Assembly: GCF_018221465.1 (NCBI RefSeq)
Contig: NZ_JAAIKR010000002.1
Location: 1 to 64,000, forward strand
Reading direction: 5' to 3'
Length of the DNA stretch: 64,000 nt
Origin: Shewanella intestini
Lineage (GTDB): Bacteria; Pseudomonadota; Gammaproteobacteria; Enterobacterales; Shewanellaceae
Positions 55,433-64,000 of the stretch are shown here, in pieces; the first letter of the stretch is position 1, and every line of letters begins with the position of its first letter. The translations under genes were made by a program, and so were the position numbers. The notes below the pieces were generated by a model, which worked only from the letters and a program-made list of their open reading frames with translations, did no database searches and was not told the DNA's origin.

Positions 55433-58400
55433 CTACGTTGTCCAAGGTAACAGTTTTTTAGCTAAGTTGTCAGCTTTGCCTAAGCGTATCGCACTTTTAT
55501 AACGCATCACGATTAACGCTTGATAACACAAGGGCACAAGGTACAAGCTGGTTACGGTTGAGAAGGTGAGCCCACCAATAATAGCAATGGCCATTGGTGA
55601 GTAAGGCGGGCCGCCGCCACCAATTTGTGTGTCACCCAATGCTAAAGGGACTAAGCCTAATACCGTAGTCGCAACGGTCATTAATACTGGGCGCAGCCGA
55701 GTTTGACATACTGCTATAATCGCTTCAGTTAAGGTGTCTAGGTCAGGCGTTTGTTGATTAATTTGGTCCACTAACACAATGCCGTTATTGACCACAATCC
55801 CCATTAAAATAAGAATCCCAATCATGGCCATAACCGACATTGGGGTCATTGAAATCCACAGTGCCCAAAAAACGCCAGTGATTGAAAATAAAATTGAGGT
55901 AATAATGGCGGTGGGTAACACCAATGACTCAAATAAGGCGGCCATCACGATATAAATCATCGCCAATGCCAACAACATATTCACCGCCATAATGGCTTGG
56001 TCTTCATCTTGGCGCTCAAAGCCACCCGTTAACGAATAGTCATAACCATAAGGGAAGTTAACTGAGTCCATAACCTGGGTAATTTGCTGTTGCGCTTGTT
56101 CGGTGGAGAGCTCGTCTAAGTTTGCACCAATCGAGAGTGAGGTTTGGCGATTATAGTGGCGAATAGTGTCAAAGCGTGGCTGAATAGTTAACGAGGCCAA
56201 ACTATCAAGGGTGTAAACGCGATCTGCTTGACGTAAAATTGGCAGCTGCTTGAGCTGTTCAAGCGAATGTTGCCAATGCTGTTCAAAACTCAGCTCAATA
56301 CGTAACTCACCGTTTGGGTCGTGTCTAAACGAACGCAGTGGCGTACCACGTAACGCAGTGGCAATATTAGCGGCAATCGTGGGCAGCGGCATATCAAGTC
56401 TTGCTGCCATTTCACGATTTATAACAACAATCACTTCTTGTTGGGCGCTATTTACCTCTGAGCGAACATCCACTAAACCTTTTATATTGCTCAGTAAGGG
56501 CAATACTTGCTCACTGATTGATATCAGTTCTGAGGTGGAACGTCCGGTTAAGGTAATACGTACGCCATTGTTGTCTCCGCCCCAGCCAAATTGAGGTGTG
56601 GCAATAGCGTATTTGGGAAACCCTTCGCGGATTCGTTCTTTTAAGTCTGCCATGTCAAAATCGACATCTTTTTTTAGTAATAGTGTGGTTTGAGTGCTAT
56701 CAGGCGCGTAATAGCTATAGACCGAATCGATAAAAAATGCCGCTTGATTGGCATAAAGGTAATCTTCCATTCGCACAATAACGGCTTTGGTCACAGCTAA
56801 ACTGTGGCGACCTTCAAGTTGGTAGTTAATGTATAAACGGTCGTTACCTTCGCCATCACTTTGGTCTTGCTGAACCAGTGATAACGGGATAGCTGTGGAT
56901 GCAAGTAATAACAATGCGATGAATCCAGCGCGTTTAGGGCGGGTTAATATCCATCGTAATGAACGTTGATAAAAGCGAGCTAATTTGCCAGCGGGTTTGG
57001 CCGCGCCAATAGCAAAATCAAACTTGTTTAACATCAGTGGGATTAAGGTTTTTGCCACCAATAATGATGCCGCCAGTGAAATACAAATTGAAATAGCCAC
57101 ATGCTCTAAAAAGATTGTCAGCTCCACCTTCACTCCAAAAATATTAGGTAGAAACACAATCGCAGTGGTTAAGGTGCCTGCTAACACCGCAAGTGACACT
57201 TTATCGACGCCCAACAGCAGTGCTCGTTGGTTCGCACTTTGGCTGATTGGTTGGCGACTGTTATTGAGTGATTGTTGGTTGGCGCTGTGATGCGCTAACG
57301 GTTGTTGATGCTGGCCTTCAACAAGTATTGATTTAGCGGTTTGCGCGTCAGTTAAACGCTGCTTTTCTTGGAGCACGCTTTCAGTTACCACTACTGCGTT
57401 GTCTATCAACATACCAACGGCTAACAATAATCCCATCATTGATAAAATATTGAGTGAATAACCCAAAAAGTACATGCCCGCTAAGGTCATACATAATGAA
57501 ATAGGCACGGATGATACGACCACTAAGGTCATTTTTAAATTACCTAAAAACAGGTACAACACCCCAAATGACAACAATGCGCCGAGTAAACCTGACAACA
57601 ATAAATCTTGCAGTGATGACTTAACCCCAAATGCCTGATCTTCCATGACAAATAAAGTAATGCCATTGAATTGTTTATCTTGTTTCGTTTGTTCTATTAC
57701 CGCTAATACTCGGTCAGAGACACTGACTAAATTGGCTCCTGACTCTTTAAAGACATCCAACCCGACGGCATATTTTTGTCCTAAACGGCGTCCTTCACGT
57801 TTTTCGGGTAAAGCAAAGCTGATATTGGCGACATCTTCTAAGCGTACGCCAGTTTTAAGCGGTAATTGTTTTATGTCATCTAAGCTGGTGAATTCGCCTT
57901 TCGGTGACACTTGAAATACGCGAGACGCGGTTCGCAGCGTACCGGCACTTAAGACAAAATTTTCGGCGATTAATCGTTGTTGCAGCTCAGCGCTACTGAT
58001 CCCCGATGCGGCAAGTCTGTCGCCATTGATACGAATTTCAATTTGTTTTTGCTCAACCCCATAAAGGGTAACTTTTGACACGCCATCTACACGTTCAAGC
58101 GGTTTACGAAGTTGCTTTTCAAGTAAATCGTAAGCGTTAGATAACTCGCGTTCACTGGAAATTCGAATGGTTAAAATTGGCATGTCAGAGGTCGAAAACT
58201 GTTGAATGAGCACCCGCTCGACATCGTTTGGTAATAGATGACGAACCGAATCAATTTTCTCACGCACTTCTAAACTTTTAGTGGCAACGGCTTCGCCCCA
58301 TTTCATGTTTAAGCGAATAGATGCGCCGTCTTGAGTTGAATCGCTGCGCATTTCTTCTACGCCGCTCATGGTGGCCAATGCTTCTTCAAGCACCTTGGTA

Positions 58401-58588
58401 ATTTCCCGCTCCACTTCTGCAGGGCTTGAGCCTTGATAGGGCACTTGTACCTGAATTTGCGGAATATCAATGCCGGGAAATAACTCTAATGGTAATAACC
58501 GACTCGCAGCCATGCCAAACAACATAATGGCCACAAAAAACATGCTGGTGGTGACAGGGCGCATCAGTGCTAATTGGGTGAGTTTCAT
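55433..58588 (-). CDS. RND efflux permease, second of the pair
   Basis: A 1051-residue inner-membrane RND (HAE-type) transporter subunit with 12 membrane helices and two large periplasmic domains. It begins LALMRPVTTSMFFVAIMLFG; the TM4 segment reads GMLIDNAVVVTES with Asp396 followed by Asn, where AcrB has two Asp. After TM4 there is a 35-40-residue Gln/Asn/Ser-rich insertion (about residues 412-455, containing QHQQPLAHHSANQQSLNNSRQ) in a cytoplasmic loop that is normally short. GGAGGAG precedes the ATG, which overlaps the stop of the upstream permease (TAATG). The substrate is unknown. Confidence 0.9.
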   Translation of the reverse strand: MKLTQLALMRPVTTSMFFVAIMLFGMAASRLLPLELFPGIDIPQIQVQVPYQGSSPAEVEREITKVLEEALATMSGVEEMRSDSTQDGASIRLNMKWGEAVATKSLEVREKIDSVRHLLPNDVERVLIQQFSTSDMPILTIRISSERELSNAYDLLEKQLRKPLERVDGVSKVTLYGVEQKQIEIRINGDRLAASGISSAELQQRLIAENFVLSAGTLRTASRVFQVSPKGEFTSLDDIKQLPLKTGVRLEDVANISFALPEKREGRRLGQKYAVGLDVFKESGANLVSVSDRVLAVIEQTKQDKQFNGITLFVMEDQAFGVKSSLQDLLLSGLLGALLSFGVLYLFLGNLKMTLVVVSSVPISLCMTLAGMYFLGYSLNILSMMGLLLAVGMLIDNAVVVTESVLQEKQRLTDAQTAKSILVEGQHQQPLAHHSANQQSLNNSRQPISQSANQRALLLGVDKVSLAVLAGTLTTAIVFLPNIFGVKVELTIFLEHVAISICISLAASLLVAKTLIPLMLNKFDFAIGAAKPAGKLARFYQRSLRWILTRPKRAGFIALLLLASTAIPLSLVQQDQSDGEGNDRLYINYQLEGRHSLAVTKAVIVRMEDYLYANQAAFFIDSVYSYYAPDSTQTTLLLKKDVDFDMADLKERIREGFPKYAIATPQFGWGGDNNGVRITLTGRSTSELISISEQVLPLLSNIKGLVDVRSEVNSAQQEVIVVINREMAARLDMPLPTIAANIATALRGTPLRSFRHDPNGELRIELSFEQHWQHSLEQLKQLPILRQADRVYTLDSLASLTIQPRFDTIRHYNRQTSLSIGANLDELSTEQAQQQITQVMDSVNFPYGYDYSLTGGFERQDEDQAIMAVNMLLALAMIYIVMAALFESLVLPTAIITSILFSITGVFWALWISMTPMSVMAMIGILILMGIVVNNGIVLVDQINQQTPDLDTLTEAIIAVCQTRLRPVLMTVATTVLGLVPLALGDTQIGGGGPPYSPMAIAIIGGLTFSTVTSLYLVPLCYQALIVMRYKSAIRLGKADNLAKKLLPWTT

Positions 58589-61500
58589 TATTTATCTCCT
58601 CCAAAGCTAGGTGCTATAGCCGTTACCGCTTGCTCTGATTGTTCGCCAATAAAGGTGGGAGATGTTTGTGCTGCAAGGTTGTCCGCGTGGTGGGTGGCAA
58701 ACTGTTTTCGGTCAAATAAACCGTAGATAACCGGAATGACGACTAAGGTGAGTAAGGTAGCAATGCTTAAGCCAAATATGACCGTAATAGCCATTGGTGC
58801 ACGCAGTTCGCTGCCCTCTCCAACACCCACCGCCATAGGTAATAATCCGAGTGTGGTGGTCATTGTTGTCATTAAAATTGGGCGTAAACGTGAATGCGCA
58901 GCCTGGGTGATTGCGGTTAATTTATCATGGCCCTGGGTGCGTAATTGGTTAATCCTATCCACCAGCACAATAGCATTATTGACCACAATCCCAGCGAGTA
59001 AAATCAGGCCGATAAATACCACTACACTAATGTGAGTGTTGGTAATAAATAACCCGATAACGCTGCCGCTCATAGCCATTGGCACGGCAATAAGAATAAA
59101 CAGTGGGTGCAACAATGACTCAAACTGACTGGCCATGACCAAATAAACTAAACAAATGGCCAACACTAAGGCTATTTTTAACGATTGAAATGAATGAGCC
59201 ATTTCTTCGTTTTGGCCGCCAAACCTAACTTGCACGGCGCTGGGTAATTGCTGTTGATTAACAATAGCTTGGGCTTCACTCACTGCTTGGGTTAAGTCGC
59301 CATAGGCGAGGTTAGCCGACACAATAGCAACCCGTTGTTGGCTAATACGGTTAATCGCAGATGGGCCAGTTTGAATCTCGACTTGCGCGACGGCACTTAA
59401 TGCAATGGCTTGATCGCTATTGGGATTAATGATTAAAGAGGCAATGTCGTTAATGTCATTGCGTTCGTCTAATTCACTGCGCACTAAAATATCAATTTTA
59501 CGATCACGCACCGTGTATTGACTGGCAATGGTGCCGCCTACGCGCTGGGCGATTCTATTTGCCACCGTGGGCGCATTCATTCCTAAAGCGCCAAGGCGGT
59601 CGTGGTCAAAACGGATGCTTATTTCAGGTTGTCCGTCACGTAAACTGGTATTGATGTCACTAAAGCGCGATGAAGCACTTAGGGCGCTGGCTAAGGTGTC
59701 GCCAGCTTGTTTGAGTTGTACTAAGTCATAACCTGATAGCTCAATTTCTAACGGGGTTTTAAAACTAAATAGAGCGGGGTGGTCAATATTAGCTTCAAGT
59801 TCAGGCATCTTTGATGCTGTATTACGTAGGACTTTTTTTACGACTAAATAACTCGCGGGGTCGTTTAATACCACTTGCAAACGTCCCCAGTTTTCGCCTC
59901 CGCGCGCGGTGTCTGACGTCATTAAGCCGCCACTGCCAGCTTGGCTATAGGTGTGTTTTACTTGTTCCATATCGTTAACTGATAAAGCAAGTTGCTGTAA
60001 AGCTTGGTCAGTTTTGGTGACAGACGTACCCGGTGGCAGTAAAATTTCAACGTAAAACTCACCTTGGTTCATCGGCGGGATAAGCTCCATGCCTAGACGT
60101 GGTGTCAAACTTGCCGATGTTAACGTTGCCATTAATGCAACCACAAGCGTTATCATTTGATGCTTTAACGCACCGCTTAATAACCAATGATAGCCACGCT
60201 CAATGGCATGATAAAAAATATCAAACAGCCATAATAATGGTTTGGTAATAAGGCCGAGAAACCAACGAGTAAAGCGCACCACAATGAGGGTGACACTAAG
60301 CAAGACCGCCGGAATATAACTGACAATTAATTTTATCGGTAAGCTAATGACTAACAACGCATAATGGGCAACTTTTTTCCAACCAGTGACAGGTGCAACG
60401 GCGGGGTTTACTGGTTCACTAGGTAAGGTTGAAAACCCACGGCGTGATGCCAACATTGGAATGGCGGTTAACGCAACGAATAATGATGCCAGCAGTGCGA
60501 ATGTGACGGTCATTGCTTGGTCTGAAAATAACGCCCCAGCAATGCCATCGACAAAAACTAACGGTACAAATACCGCTAATGTGGTTAAGGTCGAGGCAAA
60601 AATCGCCCCAGAAACTTCACTACAACCTTTTACCGCAGCATCAATTTTCTCCAGCCCTTGAGCGCGATAGCGAGCAATATTTTCCAATACCACAATGGCA
60701 TTATCGACCAATAAACCAATGGCCAAAGCAATGCCGCCCAATGACATAATATTGAGACTAATGTTGGCAAAGTACATCATGTTAAAGGTGGCAATGACCG
60801 AAAATGGAATAGAAATTGAGATAATTAACGTAGCAATAATGTCTTTTAAAAATAAGTAGATAACTAACATGGCTAACAAACTACCCAGTAATGCCGCGAA
60901 GGTAACTTCATTGACTGCGCTTTGAATAAATTCAGATTGATCGTAAATTACCTCAAGCTGATTATCACTTTCTTGCTGATGAATGCGTGCTAGCTCGGCT
61001 TTTAATTTATTGGCCACAGCAACAGTATTGGCATCGCCTTCTTTATAAATAGCCAGTTCAATGGATTCATGTTCGCCAATGCGGGTGATGTCACTGCGTT
61101 CTTTATAAGCATCTTCAATGGTCGCGATTTCGTTTAAGCGTACCAGTTTTTGGCCATCACGAAACACAATCACTTGGCCTAACTCAGTTAAAGAATTGAA
61201 TTGATTAAGGGTTCTAACTAAATACTCTTTGTCAGACTGCACCACTTTGCCAGCCGAAACGTTAATATTTTCTTGATTGATCCTTTGTTTTATATCGTCA
61301 GCATTAAGGTTTAATTGAGTCAGCTTTTGTTGGTCGAGTAAAATGTGAACCTCTTGCTCCAACCCACCTGACAAACGCACAGCCGCCACACCACTAAGGG
61401 CCTCAAGGCGGCGTTTCAGTTCTTCTTCGGCAAAGGTTCGTTGCTGTTTAAGTGTGGTAAAATCTGCATTTGGCAGTGGGTAGGCCAAGCGCATAATGGG

Positions 61501-61902
61501 GTCTAAATTGGGATTAAACCGCAACAATAACGGCTTATTTATATCCAGAGGCAGATCAATGGTGTCGAGCTTTTCACGTACTTCCAAGCTGGCCATGTCC
61601 ATATTGGTGCCCCATTCAAACTCTAATACCACATCGGATGTCCCAGAGCGTGAAATTGAACTGATTTTACGTAGTCCTTTTACTACGCCAACGGCTTCTT
61701 CAACTGGTTTAGAAATTAACTGCTCAACTTCAACAGGCGCAGCCCCGGCATAGGCGGTGCGCACGGTGACAGTGGGATAACTTAAATCGGGTAATAATTT
61801 AACGGCAAGGCGAGTAAAGCCCACTGCACCAAAAAGCATGATGGCTAGCATTAGCATCCACACGCTAACTGGGCGTTTGACTGAGGTTTTAATAAGTGAC
61901 AT
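58588..61902 (-). CDS. RND efflux permease, first of the pair
   Basis: A 1104-residue RND transporter subunit. It starts TSVKRPVSVWMLMLAIMLFGAVGF; TM4 has GLLVDNAIVVLEN with Asp400-Asn401. Between TM6 and TM7, where AcrB has a short amphipathic helix, this protein has about 90 residues with two or three extra hydrophobic stretches (HYALLVISLPIKLIVSYIP, VLLSVTLIVVRF, WFLGLITKPLLWLFDIFY). It is about 55 residues longer than AcrB for this reason. GGAG precedes the ATG; the gene lies 14 bases after the adaptor. With its partner it recalls paired RND permeases such as MdtB/MdtC, but the sequences are not close enough for that name. Confidence 0.9.
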   Translation of the reverse strand: MSLIKTSVKRPVSVWMLMLAIMLFGAVGFTRLAVKLLPDLSYPTVTVRTAYAGAAPVEVEQLISKPVEEAVGVVKGLRKISSISRSGTSDVVLEFEWGTNMDMASLEVREKLDTIDLPLDINKPLLLRFNPNLDPIMRLAYPLPNADFTTLKQQRTFAEEELKRRLEALSGVAAVRLSGGLEQEVHILLDQQKLTQLNLNADDIKQRINQENINVSAGKVVQSDKEYLVRTLNQFNSLTELGQVIVFRDGQKLVRLNEIATIEDAYKERSDITRIGEHESIELAIYKEGDANTVAVANKLKAELARIHQQESDNQLEVIYDQSEFIQSAVNEVTFAALLGSLLAMLVIYLFLKDIIATLIISISIPFSVIATFNMMYFANISLNIMSLGGIALAIGLLVDNAIVVLENIARYRAQGLEKIDAAVKGCSEVSGAIFASTLTTLAVFVPLVFVDGIAGALFSDQAMTVTFALLASLFVALTAIPMLASRRGFSTLPSEPVNPAVAPVTGWKKVAHYALLVISLPIKLIVSYIPAVLLSVTLIVVRFTRWFLGLITKPLLWLFDIFYHAIERGYHWLLSGALKHQMITLVVALMATLTSASLTPRLGMELIPPMNQGEFYVEILLPPGTSVTKTDQALQQLALSVNDMEQVKHTYSQAGSGGLMTSDTARGGENWGRLQVVLNDPASYLVVKKVLRNTASKMPELEANIDHPALFSFKTPLEIELSGYDLVQLKQAGDTLASALSASSRFSDINTSLRDGQPEISIRFDHDRLGALGMNAPTVANRIAQRVGGTIASQYTVRDRKIDILVRSELDERNDINDIASLIINPNSDQAIALSAVAQVEIQTGPSAINRISQQRVAIVSANLAYGDLTQAVSEAQAIVNQQQLPSAVQVRFGGQNEEMAHSFQSLKIALVLAICLVYLVMASQFESLLHPLFILIAVPMAMSGSVIGLFITNTHISVVVFIGLILLAGIVVNNAIVLVDRINQLRTQGHDKLTAITQAAHSRLRPILMTTMTTTLGLLPMAVGVGEGSELRAPMAITVIFGLSIATLLTLVVIPVIYGLFDRKQFATHHADNLAAQTSPTFIGEQSEQAVTAIAPSFGGDK

Positions 61903-61916
61903 GTCAGACTCCGTTT

Positions 61917-63056
61917 TTAGTTAGCCGCGATGGTATTTGACTGGCTACTTGCTTTACTTACTTGCTGGTCAGCATTTTGGCTGTTTGCAAGCTGGCCAAG
62001 GGGAGTGACAATTTCGATTAACGATTGATCTTTTAGATTTTGTTGACCACGAATAACCACACTTTCACCCGCATCAACGCCGCTGACAATTTCAACAATG
62101 TTGTGCTCACGGTAGCCTAATGTCACTTCACGACGCTCTGCTACCGTGTCGTTTATCACATATAAAGCATGGACATTATCTTGGTTAATTAACGCATTAA
62201 ATGGCACAGTGAGAACATTTTTATGAGTGTCATATTTAAGCTCAACACGGGTAAACATTCCGGCTTTTAAGCGAGAGTCTTGATTATCTATTGCTAGAGT
62301 GACTTTAAACGTTCCGCTTTGAGCATCAATAACAGGACTAATACGCAGCACCGTGGCAAGCACATTAGGTAATGCTGCATTTTGAGTATGCTGGCTGATA
62401 ATCGTGGCTTGTTGACCTAAGGCTAAACTGGCTAATTGCTGCTCAGGTAAATGCACTATGCCGTAGAGTTGATCTTGCTTAACCACATAAAATAATTGTT
62501 CGAATTCTTTTGCCATATTGCCCACTTTGACATGACGCTTGGCAATCACGCCGTCTATTGGTGAGGTGATAAAGCTTTCCTTAACTTGAAGTTGGGCAAG
62601 GTCACGTTGTGCTTTGGCGGCCTGCAGTTTAAATTCCAACTTTGCCATGGCATCTTGGCTAATAAACTCTTTGTTGTTCATCTTTTTTAAACGGTTTAGC
62701 TCTTGTTCAATAATTTTTACTTCCGCTTGAGAGCGATTAAAATCAAATTCTTGACGTTTAGCATCAATAACCGCCAGAAGTTGACCTTGGGTTACTTTGT
62801 CGCCTTCTTCTACCTTTATGCTGTTAATAATACCGGCAATTCGCGTCATAACATGCGCTTCTTCAGGTGCTTCTAATGTGGCGGTGGTGCTGTAAAACGA
62901 TGATACGTCAGCTTGTGTTACTTGCGCTGTTTCTACTGGAATCGCATATTTTTTCTCTTCCTCTTCTACCGCGACATCGTCAGTGCTTGGCTGGCAACCA
63001 GCAATAAACAAAAGACTTATGATGATGAACAAAATAGTTGTATTAGACCTTTCCAT
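61917..63056 (-). CDS. RND membrane-fusion (adaptor) lipoprotein
   Basis: A 379-residue periplasmic adaptor. I start it at the ATG 63054-63056, which gives a lipoprotein signal with lipobox FIAGC (Cys21) and has GCGGG upstream; an earlier TTG would add 15 residues. The lipoyl half-motifs (HVMTRIAGIINSIKVEEGDKV and SFITSPIDGVIAKRHVKVGN) enclose a helical hairpin (about 105-170), and a beta-barrel and membrane-proximal domain follow. It is first in the operon and joins the two RND permeases to an outer-membrane channel that must be encoded elsewhere. Confidence 0.93.
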   Translation of the reverse strand: MERSNTTILFIIISLLFIAGCQPSTDDVAVEEEEKKYAIPVETAQVTQADVSSFYSTTATLEAPEEAHVMTRIAGIINSIKVEEGDKVTQGQLLAVIDAKRQEFDFNRSQAEVKIIEQELNRLKKMNNKEFISQDAMAKLEFKLQAAKAQRDLAQLQVKESFITSPIDGVIAKRHVKVGNMAKEFEQLFYVVKQDQLYGIVHLPEQQLASLALGQQATIISQHTQNAALPNVLATVLRISPVIDAQSGTFKVTLAIDNQDSRLKAGMFTRVELKYDTHKNVLTVPFNALINQDNVHALYVINDTVAERREVTLGYREHNIVEIVSGVDAGESVVIRGQQNLKDQSLIEIVTPLGQLANSQNADQQVSKASSQSNTIAAN

Positions 63057-63317
63057 AGGAGTACCCGCCAAATTTATAATTAAATAGCAATCCATTAACA
63101 ATTGCGTTGAGTGGGGTACATTTAGCAGGAACTATGCCAATTTAATTTGTGGTTTAAAAACATGCGCTTATATGATTAGTTTGATGAGGGCTAACTGAAA
63201 GAGTGATTATTTTTGGTTGGTTTTAACAATAAATGGTCAAATAATTAATCTGTTGGTTACATTGGCAATGTCAGCTTCAAAAATCTTGATTGTTGTCTGG
63301 TTGCTGTGGTGAATAAA

Positions 63318-63357
63318 ATAAACCCGATAAACATGGTTAAGTATCTATCGGGTTTAT
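63318..63357 (-). terminator. Terminator of the small zinc-ribbon gene
   Basis: ATAAACCCGATA and TATCGGGTTTAT (63318-63329 with 63346-63357) form a perfect 12-base-pair stem 43 bases past the stop codon on the minus strand, followed by TTTATTC. Confidence 0.75.
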
Positions 63358-63399
63358 GGGTTGCCATGGGGGGGCGGGTGGAGCTAAAAGGATGAAGGA

Positions 63400-63582
63400 T
63401 TAAAATTGCGAGTTGAGCATGTTGATAAGTTCGTTTTCAGTGGTTGGCACTTTAGCCAGCTCGACATTAATAGGCTCAGAACCATTAAGCATGTACGCAT
63501 TGGTCGTGAGGTGATCATGGTGGAACCATTTTCCGTTTACACATATATCGGTGTAACACTTAGGGCATTGTTTTAATTCCAT
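63400..63582 (-). CDS. Small zinc-ribbon-like protein, unknown function
   Basis: A 60-residue protein starting at ATG 63580-63582 directly behind a very strong ribosome-binding site (AAGGAGG, 7 bases ahead). The longer reading frame starts 25 residues earlier without such a site. It has CPKC at residues 6-9, Cys14, and a GKWFHHDH segment (His21, 22, 24), so metal binding is likely. The rest is acidic and polar. I do not recognise the family. The upstream FNR- and CRP-like sites suggest expression under oxygen limitation. Confidence 0.75.
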   Translation of the reverse strand: MELKQCPKCYTDICVNGKWFHHDHLTTNAYMLNGSEPINVELAKVPTTENELINMLNSQF

Positions 63583-63643
63583 GATATTCCTCCTTTGCAA
63601 TTTAATGTGCTTATAAAAATAACGCACTGACAAAGTAGAAAAA

Positions 63644-63657
63644 ATGATCCAGATCAA
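63644..63657 (-). promoter_or_regulatory. FNR/EtrA-like site
   Basis: On the gene strand TTGAT-CTGG-ATCAT matches the FNR consensus TTGAT-N4-ATCAA in 9 of 10 positions. It is centred about 68 bases before the start codon of the zinc-ribbon gene, and an AT-rich -10-like element (plus coordinates 63612-63622) lies about 33 bases downstream, the geometry of an FNR-activated promoter. Confidence 0.65.
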
Positions 63658-63671
63658 TCAAGCTGCAATAG

Positions 63672-63687
63672 TGTGATTTGCATCACT
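63672..63687. promoter_or_regulatory. CRP-like site
   Basis: TGTGA-TTTGCA-TCACT matches the CRP consensus TGTGA-N6-TCACA at 9 of 10 positions, and GTGAT-N4-ATCAC also resembles FNR sites. Its centre lies 29 bases from the FNR-like site, so both proteins may act on this promoter or on one reading rightward. Confidence 0.6.
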
Positions 63688-64000
63688 TAGTTGGCATTAT
63701 TGTTAGTGCGCTGTGATAGGTATTTGAGATTTTTCTTAACCAATAAACCGTGAATAACGTTTGTTTGTGTCATTACTTATAAGAATGTTTATACGGATGT
63801 TTATGCCATTTTCATTCTATTTTGTTCAGTTGTTAATGTTGCTTATACGATTGGTAATCCTTGTTCTGTTTTATCGTTTATCGTTTGTCGCGATATAGCC
63901 ACTTGCAAATTTAGCAAACCGTTGTCAGCGGTTGACAATAATATCGGTTAATGTTTATCTTTACGACGTAAACTTTACACTGTAAATTTAATTGTAAGGA
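63688..64000 (+). promoter_or_regulatory. Leader of the next gene, cut by the window end
   Basis: About 310 AT-rich bases without a gene. The window ends in TTGTAAGGA, which looks like a ribosome-binding site, so a plus-strand gene probably begins within 5-10 bases beyond the end. The CRP-like and FNR-like sites to the left could serve it as well. Confidence 0.45.

Noticed and set aside
1-64000. Defence system, prophage, integron or secretion island
   Set aside because: All substantial genes can be assigned to core metabolism, envelope, repair or efflux functions; radD is a chromosomal repair helicase and not part of a restriction cassette, as no methylase or nuclease partner is near.

Overview
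The window reads as chromosome of a marine gammaproteobacterium, most likely Shewanella or a close Alteromonadales relative. The evidence is gene order and protein type: a divergent acs / CrbS-type kinase pair, bioA divergent from bioBFCD, csiV-mfd next to lolCDE, comEC-msbA-lpxK-ycaR, a large TonB-dependent receptor, moderately AT-rich DNA, and CRP/FNR-type sites. The genus is inferred, not proven. I see no phage, integrase, IS element, CRISPR array or recognisable defence island; nearly all of it is core genome.

Layout. 0-1.5 kb: tRNA-Lys(UUU), a decayed tRNA-Lys-like copy just upstream, and a DcaP-like porin. 1.5-3.7 kb: grxA and radD. 3.8-9.5 kb: acetyl-CoA synthetase and a divergent SSF-domain hybrid sensor kinase (CrbS type), with a perfect palindrome where an activator of acs would be expected. 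9.8-13.9 kb: a beta-hydroxyacid dehydrogenase and a TonB receptor that share a putative operator motif. 14.7-20.2 kb: the biotin block bioA / bioB-F-C-D; BioC carries unusual insertions. 20.3-27.4 kb: astB, topA and a lipoprotein M3 peptidase. 27.4-30.4 kb: the least ordinary stretch, with an 8-bp tandem array, a GNAT gene whose ribosome-binding region is made of a 7-bp tandem repeat, a frameshifted M28 aminopeptidase pseudogene and a short TetR-type regulator. 30.8-34.3 kb: nagD, sdaA, nagZ. 34.7-43.3 kb: csiV-mfd-(PilZ-like) and, divergently, lolCDE. 43.3-46.6 kb: GNAT, a DUF3624 protein, an AraC regulator divergent from a short-chain dehydrogenase. 46.7-52.9 kb: DUF2062, comEC, msbA, lpxK, ycaR (too short to be found by a 60-residue cutoff). 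53.2-55.2 kb: DUF1275 membrane protein and an exported metallo-beta-lactamase-fold enzyme. 55.4-63.1 kb: a tripartite RND efflux operon with a lipoprotein adaptor and two different RND permeases, without an outer-membrane channel. 63.4-64 kb: a 60-residue zinc-ribbon-like protein behind apparent FNR and CRP sites; the window ends in what looks like the ribosome-binding site of the next gene.

How it works together. acs feeds acetate into acetyl-CoA under probable control of the CrbS kinase. The 34-53 kb section is rich in envelope biogenesis genes: CsiV for peptidoglycan synthesis, NagZ for recycling, LolCDE for lipoprotein export, and MsbA/LpxK for lipid A. The most unusual signals are the four short tandem-repeat loci (units 7, 8, 7 and 16 bp), the multiply frameshifted M28 pseudogene, the insertions in BioC and in both RND permeases, and the FNR/CRP-controlled small gene at the right edge. 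I did not find a convincing new multi-gene system.
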